A stretch of 52,978 nucleotides of DNA from Pelagibacteraceae bacterium AG-325-J17 (GCA_003282825.1 QBYM01000008.1:1-52978), one strand, 5' to 3'; positions 26,897 to 36,848 are shown, counted from the stretch's first letter. Numbers and translations: made by a program. The notes: generated by a model not told the origin, from the letters alone.

Positions 26897-28627
26897 TTAT
26901 AAATTTTTTTCAATTAAATTACCATCTTTTAAAAAATATATTTTTTTACAAACTTTTAAGTTTTCTAAATTATGAGATATTATAATTATAGTTTTTTTAG
27001 AATTTAGTTTTTGAATATTACTAAAAATTATTTTTTCATTTTCTTCATCAAGTGCATTGGTGGCTTCATCAAAAATCAATATATCTCTATCATTATAAAA
27101 TGATCTAGCAATAGATACTCTTTGCTTTTGACCAGAGGACAATTGTTTTATATTTGTTCCAATATCAGCATTAATGCCCTCAGGAAGTTCATTAATCAAG
27201 TTTTCTAATCTTGCAAATCTAATTGATTCATTGATTTTATTTTCTGATATTTTTCCTTTTGAACCAAAAGTAATATTTTCCTTTATTGTATCAGCAGGCA
27301 AGAAAGAGTCTTGTGATGTTATTGAAAATAAATTCTGAAATGTTCTTATTTTTTCTAAACTTTGAATTTCCTTGCCATCTATAAATATCTTGCCTGCAGA
27401 AGGTTTAATTAAACAAGTTAAAAGATTTATAAGTGTTGATTTTCCAGATCCGCTTTCTCCTAGAATACCAATTGTTTCATTTTTTTTAATTTTAAAATTA
27501 AATTTTTCGAAAATTTTTTTGTCTTTATTATAATTAAAAGAGATTTCTCTCATTTCTATATTATTTTCAAATTTTAATTTTTGATCTTCATTATCCAAAT
27601 AATAATTTTTTTTCTCAAGATTATAATATTTCAAAATATATGCATAAGATGGCTTCCCAAATTTTAGACCTTGATATGAAATAAAAATCTTATTAAAAGA
27701 AGGAACTAATCGATACGCAGCAGCTAAATAAAAAGTCAAAATAATTATAATATCATCATACTGTTTGCCTAATGAAACCATATAAATTAATATAAAAATA
27801 AAAACTAATACCATTGACTGTTCCAACATAGCTTTGGGTAAGGCTGTCACAGTGTTATTTTTAATATCAATATTTTCTAATTTTTTAAAAGTATTAGACT
27901 GTTTATTCTGTAATTCTTTGACTTTTCCTAATAAAAATAACTCCTTAATTCCATTTATAAAATTATAATTCATTAAAATTAAATTTTCATTATTAGCTAT
28001 TCTTTCATTCGACCAAAATTTGATTGATTTATTAATTCTTTTTAAAATTAATCCTATAACTAATACTAATGGTAAAATAAGCAAGAGTCCATTAACCAAG
28101 TCTAAATAAATAATTAATAAAAGTATTCCAAAAAAAACTAATAGCTCACTAATAATTGTGATTATTGGTCTAACAACATTTAAACTATAATTATCAATTT
28201 GTGACATTAAGACGTTTAATATTTTTGATAATCCATTTCTTACAAAAAAGAGATAATCTTGATGTAATATTTTTGATAACAAGTTTGAGTAAATTTCTGA
28301 TCTAAAATTAAATATAAAATAATTTACAAATCTTAAAGTAAAAATTATCATTAAATTTTTTATCAGAAATATCAGAAAAAAAATGCCACCAAACATATAT
28401 ATTAAGTTTACTCTATCTTTTTCAAAAAAGTTTAGATCAATAAATTTTGAAATAATTTCAAATTCAGTCAAAGCTTCAGGTTTTAATAAAAAAGCTGCAA
28501 ATGGTATTACGGCTGAAATTCCTAACAATTCTAAAAAGGCAACTATAAATGAAAGAAATATTATTAAATAAAACGTTAATTTCTTTTTTAAATCTAAAAA
28601 TGACCAAAAATTATAAAAAATATTCAT
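26897..28627 (-). CDS. PglK/MsbA-like ABC transporter (lipid-linked glycan flippase candidate)
   Basis: Half-transporter of 576 aa with permease and ATPase fused. There are about six membrane helices in residues 15-320, Walker A GESGSGKST at 390-398, signature LSSGQ at 496-500, and Walker B ILIFDEATNALDEE about 516-529 with the H-loop in IIISHN. The organisation is that of PglK, which flips undecaprenyl-PP-oligosaccharides, and of MsbA. Context favours glycan export. No Wzx-type flippase is seen in the visible part of the island. Confidence 0.87.
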   Translation of the reverse strand: MNIFYNFWSFLDLKKKLTFYLIIFLSFIVAFLELLGISAVIPFAAFLLKPEALTEFEIISKFIDLNFFEKDRVNLIYMFGGIFFLIFLIKNLMIIFTLRFVNYFIFNFRSEIYSNLLSKILHQDYLFFVRNGLSKILNVLMSQIDNYSLNVVRPIITIISELLVFFGILLLIIYLDLVNGLLLILPLVLVIGLILKRINKSIKFWSNERIANNENLILMNYNFINGIKELFLLGKVKELQNKQSNTFKKLENIDIKNNTVTALPKAMLEQSMVLVFIFILIYMVSLGKQYDDIIIILTFYLAAAYRLVPSFNKIFISYQGLKFGKPSYAYILKYYNLEKKNYYLDNEDQKLKFENNIEMREISFNYNKDKKIFEKFNFKIKKNETIGILGESGSGKSTLINLLTCLIKPSAGKIFIDGKEIQSLEKIRTFQNLFSITSQDSFLPADTIKENITFGSKGKISENKINESIRFARLENLINELPEGINADIGTNIKQLSSGQKQRVSIARSFYNDRDILIFDEATNALDEENEKIIFSNIQKLNSKKTIIIISHNLENLKVCKKIYFLKDGNLIEKNL

Positions 28628-28702
28628 TAATTAACTATATTTAAACAAGTACTTGATAAATATCAATTCATATGTAAAAAAAATAGTAATTACAAAACAT
28701 CA

Positions 28703-29635
28703 ATGTATCAATCAACAATAAAAAAAATAAATTCTCTTATTTTGATACTCAAGAGTTCATTGAAACATCCTTTAAACAAAGATAGTAAAATTAAAACTAT
28801 TATCAAAATAATCAGTTTTTTTTTAAAAAAAAGACTTAATTCAAAAAAAGAAATTATAATCTCTTGGGTAGAAAATTCAAAATTTATTTATACTCACAAA
28901 GATCGACAATTAAAATGGAATGTATATCATGGTCTTGCTGATTTTGCAGAAATGATGTTTTTGCTTCATGTTCTTAGATCAAAAAATTTATTTATAGATG
29001 TTGGTGCAAATATAGGTATTTATACAATTCTTGCGTCTAAAGTAGTTGGTTCAAAATCAATTTGTTTTGAACCTCACCCAATTACACATAAAAGATTAAT
29101 TAAAAACATTAATTTAAACTCTATTGAACATTTAGTAAAAAATGTAACTAAAGGCATGGGCTCAAATATTAGTCAAAAAAAATTTTCAAATTTTTTGGAT
29201 GATAGAGGACCATTAAACAAAATATCTACAAATTCAAAAAATAAAGATGATATCACTATTGAAATTACTACGCTTGATAATGAAATTAATACTGATAATG
29301 AATATCTAGTAAAAATTGATGTTGAAGGTTATGAATATCACGTTTTAAATGGTGGAAAAAAAACCCTTCAAGATAACAAGTTAATTGGAATAATTATTGA
29401 AACAAATTTAATGAGTGAAAAATATGGACATTCAATAAAGAAAATTTCAGATTTTTTTAAGTATTATGGACTGATTCCGATAAATTATAATCCAATAAAA
29501 AGAGAAATAAAAATAATAAAAAACTTAGAATTTAGTAAAAATACAATTTTTATAAAAGATTTTGATAAAATAGAACTTCTTGTCAAGCAAGCTAAGAAGT
29601 TTAAAATTAATACAGCTTTTAATAAATATCTATAA
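28703..29635 (+). CDS. FkbM family methyltransferase
   Basis: SAM-dependent O-methyltransferase. The 310-aa protein has motif I LFIDVGANIGIYT (about 97-109), CFEPHP after strand 2, and the FkbM-specific VKIDVEGYEYHVLNGG. Such proteins in surface-glycan loci methylate sugar hydroxyls. It is one of only three plus-strand genes in the visible island, divergent from the ABC transporter (75-bp gap) and convergent with the next gene (3-bp gap). The basic first 60 residues lack recognisable domains. Confidence 0.9.
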   Translation: MYQSTIKKINSLILILKSSLKHPLNKDSKIKTIIKIISFFLKKRLNSKKEIIISWVENSKFIYTHKDRQLKWNVYHGLADFAEMMFLLHVLRSKNLFIDVGANIGIYTILASKVVGSKSICFEPHPITHKRLIKNINLNSIEHLVKNVTKGMGSNISQKKFSNFLDDRGPLNKISTNSKNKDDITIEITTLDNEINTDNEYLVKIDVEGYEYHVLNGGKKTLQDNKLIGIIIETNLMSEKYGHSIKKISDFFKYYGLIPINYNPIKREIKIIKNLEFSKNTIFIKDFDKIELLVKQAKKFKINTAFNKYL

Positions 29636-29638
29636 ATA

Positions 29639-31873
29639 TTATTTTATGGTTTTTTTTAAAACCTCTAGCAGTTTATTACTTTGCAATTTTTGATAATACT
29701 TATAAATGTAATGAATAAATTTATCCAAATTATTATTTAAAACTTTTTTTCTTATAATAAAAATTTCATTACTAAATTTTTCTTTAGTTTCCTTGTCATC
29801 TACTAAAGTCTCATGTAGCTTTTCTCCTGATTGAAGTCCTGTTTCAATATAATTAAATTTATAAAATGGATTAATTTTATTTTTTATTTTTGCTAAATTT
29901 TTTGCAAGTTGAAAAATATTTACTGGCTTTCCCATATTTAAAATAAAAATAACATTTTTTTTATTTATATTTGTAGTTTGTAAAACTAAATGGCAAGCCT
30001 CTTGGATAGTCATAAAATATCTTGAAGCCCTTTTGTTGGTAATTGTTACAGGTTTTTCATTATTAATTTGATCTAAGAAATTTGTTATGGCAGAACCTGA
30101 GCTACCAAAAACGTTACCAAATCTCACAATATTCATAAATTTATTATCTTTCCTGATAGAGCTATATTTTAAACATATTAATTCTGCGATCCTTTTTGTA
30201 ATACCAAGTATAGATTTTGGATTGGCAGCTTTATCAGTGGAAATAAATAAAAAATTACATGAATTTTTAATTGAAATTTCACATAATTTTTTTGTAGCAA
30301 AAATATTATTTCTCACAGCTGAAAAAATATTTTTCTCAAGTATATTCACATGTTTATATGCTGCGGTATGAATTATTAAGTCAATTTTATTTTTTTTTAC
30401 CAATTGATTAATATATTGATAATCGTTTACATCTCCTAAATAATAAATAATTTTATTATTAAGTTTCTTTTTTAAATTATAAATTCCAATTTCTGATTTA
30501 TCTACTCCAATAATTTTTTTTACATTCTGATAAGTTAGCTGTCTACAAATTTCTGAGCCTATAGTCCCAGCTGCTCCAGTAACAAGAATTCTTTTCCCTT
30601 CTAATTTATTTATTTTTTTAATTTTTATTTGTTTTCTTTTTAAAATATGGTTAACCTCATCAATATTTAGATCGTTAATATCGATTTTGTCTGTAAGTAA
30701 AAATTTTTTTTCAGGTAAAAATCTTACATCAAAAAAAATTTTTTTAATTTTTTTTAAAAGAAAATTTAGTTTTTCTTTATTTAATGAGGGTATTGTAAGA
30801 TATATTCTTTTAAATTTAAATGAGCTTTTTAAATCTAACAAATTATCATAACTTATAACAGGTATACCATTTAGTATGGTATTTTGTTTTTTTTGATCAT
30901 CATCAACAAAAAAAATTACATCCTCATTAACTTTATTTAATTCTTCTAAGATAATTTTTCCGGCAAAACCAGCACCATAAATTATTGATCCACTTAAAGA
31001 ATTATGATTATTTTGAAACTTGGAAATTGGTTTTATTTTTTTAAATTTTTTTATATTAATTCTTTTAGATAAATACAAATTTAAGTCTTTTGTTTTAAAA
31101 TTTGATAAATAAGCTTTTAAATTTTTTATATCTGCAATTGAACTGCTCAATTCCTCAACTTTATCTACTTTGGTAATATTTTTTTTTGCAAAATTAAGTG
31201 AATTTACAATACTTTTTATTGAATAACCTTTACCTGTACCAACATCATAATAACCAGCTTTAAAGTTATTTTTTAGAATACTTGAGTAAATTTTAGAAAC
31301 ATCATCAACATGAATAAAGTCCCTTACAGAAGCCCCATTATTTATTAATTTTATTTTCTCATTTCTCTTTTTTTTTTTAATTATGTTTTCAATAAAAGAA
31401 AAATTGTCATTAGGATCACCATATAAATTGAAAATTCTCATTATAAAAAAATTCACTTTATTTTTAATAGAATAATTTTTAATTAATTTTTCTGCTGATA
31501 ATTTAAATGAAGAGTATAAAGCTCTATTTAAATTATCGTGTTTAATTGAACTTATATTTTTTGAAATATTATAGATTGATGAACTACTTGAGTAAATTAT
31601 CTTAGATATTTTTTTATTATCTAAATTTGACAAAATTTGAGATAAAATATGTATTGAAAATTTCGAAAATTTATCAAAATCATCACTGGTTAAAGTATTT
31701 AATTTAGTAGCTGGGAAAAAATTATTAAAAATCAAATTTACTTTTTTTGATTTTAGTTTTTTTAATTTTAAGACAAAATTTTCATTTTGAGATATAATTT
31801 CACAATTTTTTATATATTTTTTAAGAGAATTGCTTAAAGAACTTTTTTTACCAATAATTATTGTTCTTGTCAT
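29639..31873 (-). CDS. SDR / FlaA1-CapD-type nucleotide-sugar dehydratase fusion (744 aa)
   Basis: Two enzyme units in one chain. Residues about 1-275 form an SDR with degenerate N-terminal glycine motif but an intact YSSFK (Tyr120, Lys124) and RDFIHVDD. Residues about 295-744 resemble FlaA1/PglF/WbpM without the four membrane helices: a CoA-binding-like GAGFAGK (300-306), a Rossmann TGAAGTIG (432-439), STDKAANPKSILGITK (545-560), YFMTIQEACHLV and GLQSGEKLHE. Large family members use a Ser-Met-Lys triad; here the Met position is Leu556. The C-terminal half probably makes a UDP-4-keto-6-deoxy-HexNAc and the N-terminal half may reduce or epimerise it. Confidence 0.85.
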   Translation of the reverse strand: MTRTIIIGKKSSLSNSLKKYIKNCEIISQNENFVLKLKKLKSKKVNLIFNNFFPATKLNTLTSDDFDKFSKFSIHILSQILSNLDNKKISKIIYSSSSSIYNISKNISSIKHDNLNRALYSSFKLSAEKLIKNYSIKNKVNFFIMRIFNLYGDPNDNFSFIENIIKKKKRNEKIKLINNGASVRDFIHVDDVSKIYSSILKNNFKAGYYDVGTGKGYSIKSIVNSLNFAKKNITKVDKVEELSSSIADIKNLKAYLSNFKTKDLNLYLSKRINIKKFKKIKPISKFQNNHNSLSGSIIYGAGFAGKIILEELNKVNEDVIFFVDDDQKKQNTILNGIPVISYDNLLDLKSSFKFKRIYLTIPSLNKEKLNFLLKKIKKIFFDVRFLPEKKFLLTDKIDINDLNIDEVNHILKRKQIKIKKINKLEGKRILVTGAAGTIGSEICRQLTYQNVKKIIGVDKSEIGIYNLKKKLNNKIIYYLGDVNDYQYINQLVKKNKIDLIIHTAAYKHVNILEKNIFSAVRNNIFATKKLCEISIKNSCNFLFISTDKAANPKSILGITKRIAELICLKYSSIRKDNKFMNIVRFGNVFGSSGSAITNFLDQINNEKPVTITNKRASRYFMTIQEACHLVLQTTNINKKNVIFILNMGKPVNIFQLAKNLAKIKNKINPFYKFNYIETGLQSGEKLHETLVDDKETKEKFSNEIFIIRKKVLNNNLDKFIHYIYKYYQKLQSNKLLEVLKKTIK

Positions 31874-32862
31874 TTTTTTAAGAGATATGAAACTAATATA
31901 GAATATATAACTGTAAAAATTATTACTACATTAAAAAAACTTAATCTATAAAGAAAAAATAATAAAACTGGTATAATTAACAAGAAAATTAAAATCAAAT
32001 TAGATGTGAGTAAAGAAAATTTTTTTAAAAGTAAATGATGTAGATGATTTCTATCTCCATAAAAAGCATTTTGATTATTAATCAATCTAGTTATAGTTAG
32101 CCGAACTAAATCAAAGCCAGGTAAACAAGCTAAAAAAAATATATAATCAGCATATACGATAGTTTTAAATAAGTTGTGTTCATAAATAAAAATTATGCAA
32201 ATAATTGCACTTATCAAATAAATTCCACTATCACCTAAAAAAATTTTACCAGATAAATTTAAAATAAGTACGAATAAAAAAATCAATATAAACAATAAAT
32301 AGAATTCTCTAAAATTGGTCAAAAAATATAGACTAATGAATATAAATATAAAATTTATGAGAGACTGACCATTTATCCCATCATAAAAATTAAATGAATT
32401 AGTCAAAATTAAAATACAAAAAATAGTAAAAATAAAACCAAAATTATCTAAAAAAATTTTCGAGTCATAAAATGTTAGTGAAAACTTTTTAATTAATAAA
32501 TTTTCATTTAAAAAAAGAGATATCAATATAATTAGAAATGTTATGATAATTTTTTTTGTTGGATTTAAATTAAATTTATCATCGTAAAGACCCAAGCTAA
32601 AGAAACCAAAAATTAACAATAAAAATGATAGAATTTCCTCAATTCTAAAAATAAAATTAAATTCTTTATCGATATATATGAAAATTAATATCAATAAAAA
32701 ATTTAAAAATAATATTGGACCACCAATTAAAGGTATTTTTTTCTTGTGTAATTTTAATTTCTTATCTGGAAAATCATAAATGTTTAAAAATTTCGAGATA
32801 TAATTTAAATTAAAAAAAATAATCAAATTTAATACAACTGTACAAATATAAATATTAGTCAT
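31870..32862 (-). CDS. WecA/MraY family polyprenyl-phosphate sugar-1-phosphate transferase
   Basis: Integral membrane enzyme that primes glycan synthesis by moving a HexNAc-1-P from a UDP-sugar to undecaprenyl phosphate. The 330-aa protein has about 10 helices and the family motifs IPLIGGPILF, the Asp-rich LYDDKFNL, FNFYDGINGQ, FLGDSGIYL and the cytosolic YGDRNHLHHLLLK. It overlaps the SDR/FlaA1 fusion by 4 bp, which suggests that enzyme supplies its substrate, as WbpM with WbpL in Pseudomonas. Confidence 0.93.
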   Translation of the reverse strand: MTNIYICTVVLNLIIFFNLNYISKFLNIYDFPDKKLKLHKKKIPLIGGPILFLNFLLILIFIYIDKEFNFIFRIEEILSFLLLIFGFFSLGLYDDKFNLNPTKKIIITFLIILISLFLNENLLIKKFSLTFYDSKIFLDNFGFIFTIFCILILTNSFNFYDGINGQSLINFIFIFISLYFLTNFREFYLLFILIFLFVLILNLSGKIFLGDSGIYLISAIICIIFIYEHNLFKTIVYADYIFFLACLPGFDLVRLTITRLINNQNAFYGDRNHLHHLLLKKFSLLTSNLILIFLLIIPVLLFFLYRLSFFNVVIIFTVIYSILVSYLLKK

Positions 32863-34165
32863 GTATTATAAATTTTTTATACGAATAAAAAAATACACCT
32901 ATACTATAAAAACTAATTATTGAAATCCAATTATTAAAAAAATTGCCACTAGGTAGAAATGGAAAGAAATTTATGAATATCCCTAAACTTGCAATAAATA
33001 GACTATCTTTTGTATTTAGATTAATATTTTTATCCTTATAAACTTTAAAAAAAATTCTTAAAATAAAAATTAAACCAACTAGATAAAATAACAGACCTAT
33101 AATTCCAAGTTCAGACAAAAACTGCATTAAAATATTATGTGGATGTGTGGTGCAAATACCTATATTTGAGTTATAATCAACCTTTCTACAGTGATATCTA
33201 AAACCTTTTGGACCGACACCAAAAATATAGTTTTTCTTAAAAAGGTCTAAAGCTAAAATATAATGACCTTCATGCTCACGTGAAAAGATTTTTAAATTTT
33301 TATTCTTATATTTTTTTTTTAATAACTCATCTTTTTTTTGGTCTTCTTTAATTATAATATTATTTGTAATTTCATTATAGGTTTTAAGAAAAACTCTATT
33401 CCCAATATTGGATTTACCAATATTAAAAAACAAAGTTAAAATAATAAAAAAAATTAATAAAATAAATGAAATAGTGAATATTTTTTCAAAGTTTTTTGCA
33501 AAAAATATTATATAAAAGATTGATATTATCATTAAACCAATCGCAGTTCTACCTCCAGCAATATAAATTACAGAGAAGTATAAAAAGAAGAACAAAATTA
33601 GAAATATTGAATTTTTTTTTAATTTATAATCAGTATAAATTAAACTCCAGATAAACAGAGGAAGTAATTTTAAAAGAAAACCACCCAATATAAGCTCATC
33701 CCCAAAGAAACTTGATACTCTGAAAGAGTCTACTTCATAACCAAAAAAATTATATCCTATAAAAAATTGAAAAAAACTATCTGCAAAAATAAAAAGGTAA
33801 AAAAGAAAAGCTATATTAATAAATATTTCTTTTTTTGGTAAATCATGAAACTTTTCATATAAAATACTAATTACAAGGGAAAATAAAGCGAATCTAAAAT
33901 AAGAAATTGAAGAATACAGCAAATCCTTATGACCTATTTGAAATAAAGCATTAATTCCAATGTAGACAGAAAATATAATAAGAAACAGAAACTTTTTATC
34001 TAAAAAATAAATTTTAATATCTTTTTGAAAAAAAAACCAAATTATCAATATAAAAAAAAATAACTCTGTGATTGCTATACCAATAATAAAGGTCATTGGT
34101 AAAAAAAATAAAATCCAAAAAATAATTATATTTTTATTAATTGTTGGCACTTTATTATTTTTCAT
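32855..34165 (-). CDS. O-antigen ligase/polymerase family membrane protein (Wzy_C)
   Basis: 436-aa polytopic protein with about 11 helices and one large loop about residues 265-330. The signature TTHPHNILMQFLSELGIIGLLFY lies right after that loop, as in the Wzy_C/WaaL family (PF04932). It either polymerises repeat units or ligates glycan to lipid A; sequence does not separate these. It overlaps both neighbours (8 bp and 11 bp), so it belongs to the same transcript as the WecA-like gene. Confidence 0.85.
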   Translation of the reverse strand: MKNNKVPTINKNIIIFWILFFLPMTFIIGIAITELFFFILIIWFFFQKDIKIYFLDKKFLFLIIFSVYIGINALFQIGHKDLLYSSISYFRFALFSLVISILYEKFHDLPKKEIFINIAFLFYLFIFADSFFQFFIGYNFFGYEVDSFRVSSFFGDELILGGFLLKLLPLFIWSLIYTDYKLKKNSIFLILFFFLYFSVIYIAGGRTAIGLMIISIFYIIFFAKNFEKIFTISFILLIFFIILTLFFNIGKSNIGNRVFLKTYNEITNNIIIKEDQKKDELLKKKYKNKNLKIFSREHEGHYILALDLFKKNYIFGVGPKGFRYHCRKVDYNSNIGICTTHPHNILMQFLSELGIIGLLFYLVGLIFILRIFFKVYKDKNINLNTKDSLFIASLGIFINFFPFLPSGNFFNNWISIISFYSIGVFFYSYKKFIIHD

Positions 34166-35078
34166 AAGTAATTTTATGTTTATAGTGAGATATTGTTAAT
34201 TTTAAACCCATTAACAAATCAGTAGAAGGTTTCCATCTAATTGATTTTGCCAAATTAATTGAAGGATACAAATTTAATAATTCGTCTTTTCTAAGCTTTA
34301 TTCTACCAAAAAGTGGTCTTCCACCTCTACAAAATTTAACAATATATTCAATTATTTTTCTTACTTTTACTTTTTTTCCTGAACCAATATTATAAATTTT
34401 GCCAACTTCTTTGCCTCTCATAATTTTGTAAATAAAATCTATTGCATCAGAAACATAGAGAAAATCTCTTACTTGAACTCCACTTGAACAATAAAAATTT
34501 TTTTTCTTTAAACATGAAATTATTGTGTAGGGAATTAGTCTGTCTGGTGTTTGAAATGGTCCATAAATTAGATAAGGTCTTACCACTACTGAGGGGAAAT
34601 CATTCTTTTTGTTTTCTTTCATTAAAAAAATTGTTGATAACAATTTAGATTGACCATAGACAGAATGTATTTTTTTATTATTTGGAATTTTTTTTGGTTC
34701 AATTTGTGGTGATTTAATTTTTCCATATTCTACTGAACTTCCTATTTGAATAAATTTAATTAAGTTTTTTCTGCTCAATATTCTTACTAAATTTACAACA
34801 CCTTTGTAATGTGAATTCAAAGTTTTAATTTTTTCATTATGATTTATATTTCCTGCAAAATTAACAACATAGTCGAACTTTATTTTACTAATCTTTTTTA
34901 AACTATTCTTTTTTGATAAGTCGCCAATTAAATATTTAACGTTATTAATTTTTTTTTTTGGTTTAGGGAACTTTCTTGATAGAGAATAAAGTGAAAAAAT
35001 ATTTTTTTTTTTTAAAAAATTAAGATAATTAAAACCAAGAAAACCTGTTCCACCTGTAATAAGAATTTTTTTTTTCAA
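34155..35078 (-). CDS. SDR reductase/epimerase, candidate CDP-6-deoxyhexose 4-reductase
   Basis: 307-aa extended SDR with ITGGTGFLGFN at the start, GSSVEYGK, VYGQSKLLSTIF (catalytic YxxxK), VVRPYLIYGP and VRDFLYVSD. The C-terminal GRPLFGRIKLRKDELLNLYP segment resembles that of CDP-abequose synthase (RfbJ) type enzymes. It abuts rfbF and rfbG, so a 4-keto reduction or epimerisation of CDP-4-keto-6-deoxyglucose is the likeliest job. No RfbH-like 3-dehydratase is nearby, so the product would keep its 3-hydroxyl. Confidence 0.8.
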   Translation of the reverse strand: MKKKILITGGTGFLGFNYLNFLKKKNIFSLYSLSRKFPKPKKKINNVKYLIGDLSKKNSLKKISKIKFDYVVNFAGNINHNEKIKTLNSHYKGVVNLVRILSRKNLIKFIQIGSSVEYGKIKSPQIEPKKIPNNKKIHSVYGQSKLLSTIFLMKENKKNDFPSVVVRPYLIYGPFQTPDRLIPYTIISCLKKKNFYCSSGVQVRDFLYVSDAIDFIYKIMRGKEVGKIYNIGSGKKVKVRKIIEYIVKFCRGGRPLFGRIKLRKDELLNLYPSINLAKSIRWKPSTDLLMGLKLTISHYKHKITYEK

Positions 35079-35079
35079 T

Positions 35080-35772
35080 TTAAAAATTTATTTTTTTTTG
35101 TTTAAACAAATTATTCAAATTATCTCTATCTCTTTTAGTATCCATACAAAACCATTTACCTGAATGTTTAAATGCTAATAATTGTTTTTTTTTTGATAAT
35201 TCTTCAAATGGTTTTCTCTCTAAATATGTGCTGTCTGACTTTAAGTAAGCAAAAACTTTGTGGCTCATAACAAAGAACCCACCATTTATCCAACCTTCAT
35301 CTAATGATGATTTTTCTTTGAAATATCTAACTTGTTTATTTAATATCTTAATTACACCAAATCTAGCAGGTGGTCTAACTGCAGTAAGAGTGACTGTTTT
35401 TTTATTCTTTTGATGAAAAGAAATTAATTTTTTTAAATTTACATTAGATAATCCGTCTCCGTAAGTCACTAAAAAATTATCATCTTTTAAGTATTTTCTA
35501 AGTCTTTTAATTCTACCACCAGTCATGGTATGTTGACCAGTATCGACAACTTTAACTTCCCATTTTAATTTTTTTTTTTTGAAAAAATCTCTTATAATGT
35601 TTTGTTTATATCCACCAGCAATAATAAATTCATTAAATCCATAGTTGCTATAATGTTTCATTATATGAAAAATGATTGGCTTACCTCCAACTTTTACCAT
35701 TGGTTTTGGAATTAATTTTGTGTACTCAGAAAGCCTAGTTCCCAAACCTCCCGCTAAAATAACTACTTTCAA
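35080..35772 (-). CDS. rfbF: Glucose-1-phosphate cytidylyltransferase
   Basis: Makes CDP-glucose from glucose 1-phosphate and CTP. The 230-aa protein has the nucleotidyltransferase motif LAGGLGTRLSEYTKLIPKPM, IIAGGYKQNIIRDFF, VTYGDGLSNV with its metal Asp, and the RfbF-type VKVVDTGQHTMTGGRIKR. Slightly shorter than typical RfbF (about 257 aa) at the C-terminus. It overlaps rfbG by 4 bp. Confidence 0.93.
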   Translation of the reverse strand: MKVVILAGGLGTRLSEYTKLIPKPMVKVGGKPIIFHIMKHYSNYGFNEFIIAGGYKQNIIRDFFKKKKLKWEVKVVDTGQHTMTGGRIKRLRKYLKDDNFLVTYGDGLSNVNLKKLISFHQKNKKTVTLTAVRPPARFGVIKILNKQVRYFKEKSSLDEGWINGGFFVMSHKVFAYLKSDSTYLERKPFEELSKKKQLLAFKHSGKWFCMDTKRDRDNLNNLFKQKKINF

Positions 35773-36848
35773 TTTTTACTCCTCATTTTTTTTTCGTAAG
35801 AGGAAATTTGACTTAATGTGAAATTATACATATTTCTTTGTTTACCAAAATAATTAATGTACCATTTAGAAATGTATTTTGCTGTTTCAGCAAAAGTTAA
35901 AATACATTTCCAATTTAATTTTTTTTTTGCTTTATTTGAGTTTATTTTTAAAAGATTAGACTCAAGTTTAGATTTATCAGGTTTTACGAGACACTTTATA
36001 TTTTTCCAAAAAAGTCTAATTTCTTTTACTAAATCTTCAACATTATGATTTATCTTATTATTTGGACCAAAATTAAACACTTCTCCATTTAATTTTCTAT
36101 CTTTTTTTAATTTAATTCCAAAAATCAAATACCCATTTATAGCTTCTAAAACATGCTGCCAAGGTCTTGTTGATTTTGGGTTTCTTATAATTACAGATTT
36201 TTTTTGACTCCATGATTTAATGCAATCTGGAACTAATCTGTCATCTGACCAGTCTCCTCCACCAATAACGTTTCCAGCTCTTGCAATACCAACAGAAACA
36301 TCTCTTTTTTCTTTTAAAAAACTATCAATGTAAGATTTTAATGCTAATTCAGCTGATGCCTTTGATGCACTGTATGGATCAGACCCTCCAAGAATATCTG
36401 TCTCAATATATGCTTTTTGCTTTTCTATATTTTTATAGCTTTTGTCACTAGTAATTATAATGGAGGTTATTTTGTTTCTAAAATTATTTCTTCTAAATAT
36501 TTCCAAAAGATTAATTGTTCCAAGTGTATTGGTAGTCCAAGTATTATAAGGATCTTTAAAAGATTTCTTAACTAAAGCTTGTGCTGCAAAATGAAAAATA
36601 AAATCAGGTTTAAATTTAGTTATATTTTTTTCTAATTTATTTATATTTCTAATATCACAATTAATATGTAATATTTTATTTTTAATTTTTAATATTGAAA
36701 AAAGCGATGGTTTTGTTGGTACACTATTTGATAATCCCATAATTTTAGCCCCACATTTAATCAACCATAATGAAAGCCAAGCACCTTTGAAACCTGTATG
36801 ACCAGTAATTAAGACTTTTTTATCTTTATAAAAATTTTTAAAATTCAT
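35769..36848 (-). CDS. rfbG: CDP-glucose 4,6-dehydratase
   Basis: Converts CDP-glucose to CDP-4-keto-6-deoxyglucose. The 359-aa extended SDR has ITGHTGFKGAWLSLWL, HFAAQALVKKSF, TSDKSYKN, DPYSASKASAEL (Tyr-Lys pair), ARAGNVIGGGDW and RPWQHVLEAINGYL, all characteristic of RfbG. With rfbF and the reductase at 34155 it forms a minimal CDP-6-deoxyhexose module. Confidence 0.96.
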   Translation of the reverse strand: MNFKNFYKDKKVLITGHTGFKGAWLSLWLIKCGAKIMGLSNSVPTKPSLFSILKIKNKILHINCDIRNINKLEKNITKFKPDFIFHFAAQALVKKSFKDPYNTWTTNTLGTINLLEIFRRNNFRNKITSIIITSDKSYKNIEKQKAYIETDILGGSDPYSASKASAELALKSYIDSFLKEKRDVSVGIARAGNVIGGGDWSDDRLVPDCIKSWSQKKSVIIRNPKSTRPWQHVLEAINGYLIFGIKLKKDRKLNGEVFNFGPNNKINHNVEDLVKEIRLFWKNIKCLVKPDKSKLESNLLKINSNKAKKKLNWKCILTFAETAKYISKWYINYFGKQRNMYNFTLSQISSYEKKMRSKN

